Of a stretch of DNA of 11,121 nucleotides, positions 7,101 to 11,121 are shown in pieces. Position numbers and translations under genes: made by a program. The stretch comes from GCA-2716065 sp036123135. Its GTDB lineage: Bacteria > Bacteroidota > Bacteroidia > Flavobacteriales_D > Parvicellaceae. Position 1 is the stretch's first letter. Each line of letters begins with the position of its first letter. Under the pieces are notes generated by a model, which was given only the letters and a program-made list of their open reading frames with translations, made no database searches and was not told the DNA's origin. Where the stretch lies: assembly GCA_036123135.1 (NCBI GenBank), contig JAZADZ010000055.1, forward strand, positions 1 through 11,121. The letters are read 5' to 3'.

Positions 7101-8342
7101 ATGAAAGCAGAGCTTATAACCATCGGAGATGAATTGTTAATTGGACAAACTATTGATACCAACGGATCTTGGCTTGCCGAACAATTGAACTTGCTTGGAA
7201 TTACTGTATCACAAATTTCATCAATTCGAGACAATAGAGAACATATTATTTCTTCCCTTCAAAATGCTCAGTCAAGATCTGAATTAGTTATACTAACTGG
7301 AGGCTTAGGACCTACTAATGATGACATAACAAAATCCACATTGTGTGAGTTTTTTGACTCTGAGCTGGTACTTAATGAGCAGGTATTGGAAAAAATTGAA
7401 GCCTATTTCAATAGTCGTTCTTTGAAAATGATAAAAGTCAACAGCGATCAAGCAATGTTGCCGAATAATTGTCAGTTTTTGAGAAATGAAAGAGGAACAG
7501 CAAGTGGCATGTGGTTTAAAAAAGACGGGGTTGATTTTATTTCCCTTCCTGGAGTTCCCTACGAAATGAAGGGCATTTTCTTGGATGAAATACTTCCTGT
7601 ATTAAAAGCGCAGTACTCTATTTCAACTGTTGTCAATAAAACGGTAAAAACTCAAGGAATCGGCGAATCTTTTTTAGCTGAGATAATCAAAGATTGGGAG
7701 AAAAAATTAATCGATTCAGGATTAAAATTGGCCTACCTTCCATCTCCTGGAATTGTGAAGCTTAGAATAACTGCTTTTGGAAACAACGAAGCTGAGCTAA
7801 GTGCTAGAATTGATGATTCTATCGAAAATCTTAAAAAGCTTATACCTAAGTATATTTTTGGGTATGAAAAAGATCGTATTGAGGAAGTAGTTGGGCAACT
7901 ATTAAAGGAAAAAGGTTCAAGTCTATCGTTGGCAGAAAGTTGTACCGGAGGTAATATTGCTCATTTGATTACGGGAGTAAGTGGTTCGTCAAATTATTTT
8001 AAAGGATCAGTAGTCGCTTATTCAAATGATATCAAACAACAGGTTTTAAACGTTGATCCAAAATCGATTCAACAAAATGGAGCAGTAAGTAAGCAGGTAG
8101 TAGAACAAATGGCAACAGGTGTAAGAAATTCTTTTAAATCTGATTATGCAATTGCAACTTCGGGTGTAGCAGGACCTACTGGGGGTACTAAACAGAAACC
8201 TGTTGGGACAGTTTGGATTGCAGTTGCTTACAACGAGGGGGTTGTTTCAAAGAAGTTTAATTTTGGAAACAATCGTGAAAGAAACATTCAAATTAGCAGT
8301 CTTTCAGCACTAAACATGCTCAGACTTGTGTTACTCAACTAG
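7101..8342 (+). CDS. cinA: CinA family protein (MoCF-like domain plus NMN deamidase domain)
   Basis: A 413-residue, full-length two-domain CinA. The N-terminal domain (about 1-170) is of the MoCF/molybdopterin-binding type, with 'TIGDELLIGQTIDTN' (7-21), 'TGGLGPTNDD' (66-75) and 'SLPGVPYEM'. In CinA proteins this domain is linked to ADP-ribose pyrophosphatase activity. A linker region (about 180-255) follows. The C-terminal PncC-like domain (about 260-413) has 'AESCTGG' (278-284), 'GSSNYFKGSVVAYSNDIK' and 'ATSGVAGPTGGTKQKPVGTVW'. PncC domains deamidate nicotinamide mononucleotide in NAD recycling. The old name 'competence/damage-inducible protein A' comes from the Gram-positive recA-linked gene; recA is not adjacent here. 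The start agrees with the family N terminus and with the promoter upstream. Its last 12 bases overlap the end of the convergent PD40 gene. Confidence 0.95.
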   Translation: MKAELITIGDELLIGQTIDTNGSWLAEQLNLLGITVSQISSIRDNREHIISSLQNAQSRSELVILTGGLGPTNDDITKSTLCEFFDSELVLNEQVLEKIEAYFNSRSLKMIKVNSDQAMLPNNCQFLRNERGTASGMWFKKDGVDFISLPGVPYEMKGIFLDEILPVLKAQYSISTVVNKTVKTQGIGESFLAEIIKDWEKKLIDSGLKLAYLPSPGIVKLRITAFGNNEAELSARIDDSIENLKKLIPKYIFGYEKDRIEEVVGQLLKEKGSSLSLAESCTGGNIAHLITGVSGSSNYFKGSVVAYSNDIKQQVLNVDPKSIQQNGAVSKQVVEQMATGVRNSFKSDYAIATSGVAGPTGGTKQKPVGTVWIAVAYNEGVVSKKFNFGNNRERNIQISSLSALNMLRLVLLN

Positions 8343-9686
8343 ATTTAATTTGGAGATATCTACCTTAAATAGGTCAGCATCTCCTCTAGAATCAATATCA
8401 TAATACGCTCCAACATAAGCTGTTTTTCCATCTTTAGAAACTGATATTGTTTTTTCTTCCATAAACGTGTTAATAGGATATCCTAAATTCTTTGGTTCGC
8501 TCCAATTTCCATGTCCACCAGTACAATAATAAATGTCATAGCTTCCAATACTCTCAGCTCTTCCATTGGAAGTGAAAAACAAAACATTACCATCAGGGTG
8601 GATGAAAACACATTTTTCATCATTTGTAGTGTTAATGGAAGATCCAATATTTTTAGGTTCTGTATATGTTTTACCACTTTTTTTGACATAATAAATGTCA
8701 GCAAGACCTTGTCCTCCTGGGCGTTCTGAAACAAAGTAGATGTATTGTCCATCTGCAGTAATACTTGCGGAACTTTCAAAATAGCTGGAATTGATTTTAT
8801 TTCTAATTTTCTTATCTCTGTAAGCAATAGGTTTGGGAGTTGCCCAATTTCCTGATTTTGCTTGTTTGGAAATATAAATATCTCCGCTTCTTGTTACATT
8901 GTAGATGTTTCGATAAATCAATAAAGAATTGTCCGCAGTAAAGCTTAAACCACCATCGTGATATTCAGTATTTACTTTTCCTAAAGTATTACTAGGTTCG
9001 CCCCAATCGTTGGTATTCTCATCCCATTCGCAAAGATAGATATCGGTGTAGTACATGTGGTCAAAATTTACGTCAATTCCTCCTCCTTTGGTATTTGCTC
9101 TTCTTGATGTAAAGACCATGTATTTTCCATCCTGAGAAATACAAGGAGCAAATTCTGGTGATTTAGAATTGATGATTTCTCCCATATTATAAATGGTTAC
9201 ATCAATAGGACTTTTAATAGATTCTTTGGCATATGCAATTTGATTGAGGATTAAATCAATATCGTATTCTTGACTTTTACTTTCTTTTATTTGAGATTTA
9301 AATTTTGTTAGAAATTTTTTGGCTAATTCCAATTCTCCAGTCCTGAAATAAATATTTCCCATCAAAAAATGAACGTCAGAATCAACATTTCTGTTTTTGT
9401 TATACGCTTTAGTTACATGTTCTTTTGCTTTGGAAAAATTTTTCAAAGCATATTCACATTGAGCAATTCCGTAATTTGCCTTTGAATTGGTCTTATCTAA
9501 TGCAAGAACTTCTTTAAATGCAATTATTGATGCTCTATAGTTGTGTTGGTAATACTTGTGTTTGGCATCTGTTAATTTTATCTGAATTTTTGTTTTATCT
9601 ATGAATGTTTTGGTGGTGTCGGAAGATTGTGAAAAGATGGAAAATGAAATAAAAAATATTGAAAAAATTGATGTGAGTAGTTTCAT
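8331..9686 (-). CDS. Exported TPR and PD40 (WD40-like beta-propeller) protein
   Basis: A 451-residue secreted protein. The ATG at 9684-9686 is preferred to one 20 codons upstream because it begins a signal peptide (Lys2, hydrophobic 3-18, likely cleavage after 'SIFSQ') and because a promoter -7 element lies between the two ATGs. After the signal come about three TPR-like helical pairs (about 40-150), then five PD40-type blades (about 172-442). Each blade has a pattern like 'SxDGKYxxFxS...DIYxxxxxxxxWxEP'; the DIY/DLF positions are near 215, 269, 330, 384 and 438. This TPR-PD40 order is common in Bacteroidota periplasmic proteins, including PorE/PorW-related ones, but those with a structural role usually continue into an OmpA-like peptidoglycan-binding domain. 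Here the protein stops after the last blade. Its role is unknown; a periplasmic binding or scaffold role is inference. EI24 lies upstream. Confidence 0.85.
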   Translation of the reverse strand: MKLLTSIFSIFFISFSIFSQSSDTTKTFIDKTKIQIKLTDAKHKYYQHNYRASIIAFKEVLALDKTNSKANYGIAQCEYALKNFSKAKEHVTKAYNKNRNVDSDVHFLMGNIYFRTGELELAKKFLTKFKSQIKESKSQEYDIDLILNQIAYAKESIKSPIDVTIYNMGEIINSKSPEFAPCISQDGKYMVFTSRRANTKGGGIDVNFDHMYYTDIYLCEWDENTNDWGEPSNTLGKVNTEYHDGGLSFTADNSLLIYRNIYNVTRSGDIYISKQAKSGNWATPKPIAYRDKKIRNKINSSYFESSASITADGQYIYFVSERPGGQGLADIYYVKKSGKTYTEPKNIGSSINTTNDEKCVFIHPDGNVLFFTSNGRAESIGSYDIYYCTGGHGNWSEPKNLGYPINTFMEEKTISVSKDGKTAYVGAYYDIDSRGDADLFKVDISKLNLVE

Positions 9687-9708
9687 ATTTCTTAAGATGA
9701 GTTTCAAA

Positions 9709-9716
9709 CAAATATA
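9709..9716 (-). promoter_or_regulatory. Likely promoter -7 element of the TPR/PD40 gene
   Basis: Read on the minus strand, TATATTTG exactly matches the TAnnTTTG element. It sits 22 bases before the ATG at 9686, so transcription would start near 9703. A TTG lies 24 bases upstream, somewhat far for a -33 element. The position excludes the longer upstream start for this gene unless a second promoter is used. Confidence 0.45.
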
Positions 9717-9739
9717 GTTAAATTGGAGTAAAACCTTCC

Positions 9740-9762
9740 CCAACAATACTTGCTATTGTTGG
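9740..9762. terminator. Hairpin over the EI24 stop codon, possible terminator
   Basis: CCAACAATA (9740-9748) and TATTGTTGG (9754-9762) are perfect 9-base arms around a 5-base loop. The hairpin covers the last codons and stop of the EI24 gene. On the minus strand it is followed by GGAAGG and only four Ts, so it is a weak terminator in the direction of that gene. On the plus strand it is followed by a run of eight Ts after TTTA, which is a better terminator layout but would act on antisense or read-through RNA. It separates EI24 from the next promoter. Confidence 0.45.
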
Positions 9763-10595
9763 AGAGCTTTATTTTTTTTCAAATCATTTATTTCCAATAC
9801 GGCAATTGTTGCAGCAACCATAGAAAGTATTGGAATTATTGCAATTAGAATTGAAGAAACTATCAGAGCAACTATAAACCAAGGGCTGTTACTATCGAGT
9901 TGAGATCGAAGCATGAAAAGATAAGAATTAGAGTAATGAAAAAGAGGTGTAAAAACAAGTCCTAATGCAATTGCCAAACCTCTATGCTTTCGTACAAATA
10001 AAATACTTTCTTTGTGATTCATTTTTAATCTCTCCATTATATAATCAATAAATCCAAAGCCATAATAGTAAAAAGCGACACATTCTATACAAATGGTTCT
10101 GAAATAGTAGCTAAAAGAATCATTTAAAGGATAAAAAAGAGCAATTATATTAAGTGTCAAAATAACCATTAGTACAATGGATAATTCCCAAAAAAGATTT
10201 CTGATGTTTAGATTTAGAGCACGTTTAACATCCTTGATCAATTGTGTAATACTGAAGGAATAGGTATTTCCAGTTAATTTTCGTTCTGTTTTCTCTGAAA
10301 TAATAGACAAAAGAGGAGATATTATAATTAGGATTATGTATCGAAAGAAATTTAGAAATGTAAATGACAGCAAGAGAAAAATACCTGAAACAAAGAAATA
10401 ATATACACTCTTGAAAAATCCTGCCTCCTCAGGTGCTTTGTAAAATTGTTGTAAATCTTTGAAGTAAAACCCTAAATAATTGATTAAAATGAAGATTACT
10501 ATAGGTATAAAAAAATACATCCAAAATCGATGCTTTATCACAAATGGAATTGCTTTTACGTAAGCATTTAACCCAATTTTAAAATCTCTCCACAT
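9753..10595 (-). CDS. EI24-family integral membrane protein
   Basis: A 280-residue inner-membrane protein resembling the EI24/CysZ-like family. The bacterial members include the sulfate permease CysZ, but Bacteroidota homologues have no established substrate. Hydrophobic segments lie at about 24-45, 66-98 (long, with 'ISPLLSIISEKTERKLTG' following, the region most like the family signature), 135-156, 163-184, 205-226 and 238-268. The 'FVRKHRGLAIALGLVF' block (200-215) is also family-like. There is no signal peptide beyond the first membrane segment, and the C terminus is Lys-rich and probably cytoplasmic. No cysteine-biosynthesis gene is nearby, so sulfate transport should not be assumed. It is divergent from purB with 88 bases between; I saw no good promoter for it in that gap. 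Confidence 0.8.
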   Translation of the reverse strand: MWRDFKIGLNAYVKAIPFVIKHRFWMYFFIPIVIFILINYLGFYFKDLQQFYKAPEEAGFFKSVYYFFVSGIFLLLSFTFLNFFRYIILIIISPLLSIISEKTERKLTGNTYSFSITQLIKDVKRALNLNIRNLFWELSIVLMVILTLNIIALFYPLNDSFSYYFRTICIECVAFYYYGFGFIDYIMERLKMNHKESILFVRKHRGLAIALGLVFTPLFHYSNSYLFMLRSQLDSNSPWFIVALIVSSILIAIIPILSMVAATIAVLEINDLKKNKALQQ

Positions 10596-10631
10596 TGAAT
10601 TGAAACAATAACTCCATTAAATTAGTAATTC

Positions 10632-10664
10632 TTTGTGCGAATGGTTTAGGTATTTTTACTTTTG
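10632..10664 (+). promoter_or_regulatory. purB promoter (Bacteroidota type)
   Basis: TTTG at 10632-10635 and TACTTTTG at 10657-10664 are separated by 21 bases, a good fit to the Bacteroidota -33/-7 promoter (TAnnTTTG at -7). Transcription would start near 10670, giving a leader of about 14 bases before the purB ATG at 10684. That leaves no room for a purine riboswitch in the leader. Confidence 0.6.
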
Positions 10665-10683
10665 CAACTACAAAATCATTGGA

Positions 10684-11121
10684 ATGGACCTAACTGAGTT
10701 ATCCGCAATCGGACCTATTGATGGTAGATACAGAAAAACTACTTCAGTATTTTCTTCCTTTTTTTCTGAGTCTGCTTTAATAAAATATAGAGTTAAGGTT
10801 GAAATTGAATATTTTATTGGTTTATGTGACCTTCCTTTGCCTCAGCTGAATACAATTGACTCATCGATTTACGATTCTCTTAGAAAAATTTATCTTGACT
10901 TTTCTGAAAATGATGCTCTGCTCGTGAAGGAGATTGAAAAGACAACCAATCATGATGTAAAAGCGGTAGAGTATTTCATTAAAGAGAAAATGGAGCAGCT
11001 ATCCATTGGCGAAATGAAAGAATTTGTCCATTTTGGATTAACCTCACAGGACATTAACAATACTGCAATTCCCATGTCTCTAAAGGATGCAATTCAACAA
11101 GTTTACCTTCCAATTTTGAAA
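10684..11121 (+). CDS. purB: Adenylosuccinate lyase (5' part)
   Basis: The first 146 codons of adenylosuccinate lyase; the gene runs off the right edge without a stop. The enzyme removes fumarate from SAICAR and from adenylosuccinate, acting twice in purine nucleotide synthesis. The N terminus 'LSAIGPIDGRY' matches the SLTAVSPVDGRY opening of E. coli PurB and supports the ATG at 10684. Further signatures are 'IEKTTNHDVKAVEYF' (about 84-98) and 'FVHFGLTSQDINNT' (about 116-129), the substrate-binding blocks of the E. coli-like subgroup. The catalytic His and the flexible Ser loop lie beyond the window, so integrity of the whole gene cannot be judged. It has its own promoter and is divergent from the EI24 gene. 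Confidence 0.95.
   Translation, partial: MDLTELSAIGPIDGRYRKTTSVFSSFFSESALIKYRVKVEIEYFIGLCDLPLPQLNTIDSSIYDSLRKIYLDFSENDALLVKEIEKTTNHDVKAVEYFIKEKMEQLSIGEMKEFVHFGLTSQDINNTAIPMSLKDAIQQVYLPILK

Noticed and set aside
7034..7234. 66-codon minus-strand open frame over the start of cinA
   Set aside because: It overlaps the conserved cinA N terminus and the divergent promoter region, and resembles no known protein.
8483..8827. 114-codon open frame on the minus strand in another frame of the PD40 gene
   Set aside because: The frame in use has a clear signal peptide, TPRs and PD40 blades running through this stretch; this frame has no recognisable features.
9687..9746. 20-codon N-terminal extension of the PD40 protein
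   Set aside because: The extension starts inside the EI24 hairpin, carries no signal-peptide logic, and a promoter -7 element lies within it.

Overview
The window looks like a chromosomal, housekeeping-type segment of a Bacteroidota genome, most likely a free-living, AT-rich member of the Flavobacteriales. The evidence is the low-GC intergenic DNA, the scarcity of strong Shine-Dalgarno sites, several promoter elements of the Bacteroidota type (TAnnTTTG at -7), and protein families common in that phylum: a long AcnB, DUF4197 lipoprotein, TPR/PD40 periplasmic protein, EI24 membrane protein and SiaB/SiaC-like pair. The genus cannot be fixed from this sequence. I see no mobile element, CRISPR array, tRNA or rRNA, and no gene-free stretch over 300 bases.

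Layout. The plus strand opens with the 3' end of a HAD-family nucleotidase followed by a good intrinsic terminator. Next is acnB (aconitase B, TCA cycle), complete on the plus strand. Converging on it is a five-gene minus-strand run, read right to left: a DUF4197 lipoprotein, a uridine-phosphorylase-like nucleoside phosphorylase, a SirB1/transglutaminase-like protein, a SiaB-type GHKL kinase and a SiaC-type (DUF1987) phosphoprotein. The last two genes abut exactly (TAA then TTG). Divergent from the lipoprotein gene is cinA. Its stop overlaps, tail to tail, the end of a minus-strand gene for an exported TPR/PD40 protein. Upstream of that gene is a minus-strand EI24-family membrane protein. Divergent from it is the start of purB (adenylosuccinate lyase), which runs off the right edge.

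Functional picture. Most genes are unrelated core functions: TCA cycle, nucleotide salvage and purine synthesis, NMN recycling, and envelope proteins. The part that goes beyond housekeeping is the SiaB/SiaC pair. In Pseudomonas these proteins form a kinase/phosphoprotein switch with the SiaA phosphatase and the SiaD diguanylate cyclase. Here the pair is tightly coupled but neither SiaA nor SiaD lies beside it, so its phosphatase and its output are unknown. I found no wholly novel multi-gene system; the stand-alone SiaBC module is the best candidate for follow-up.
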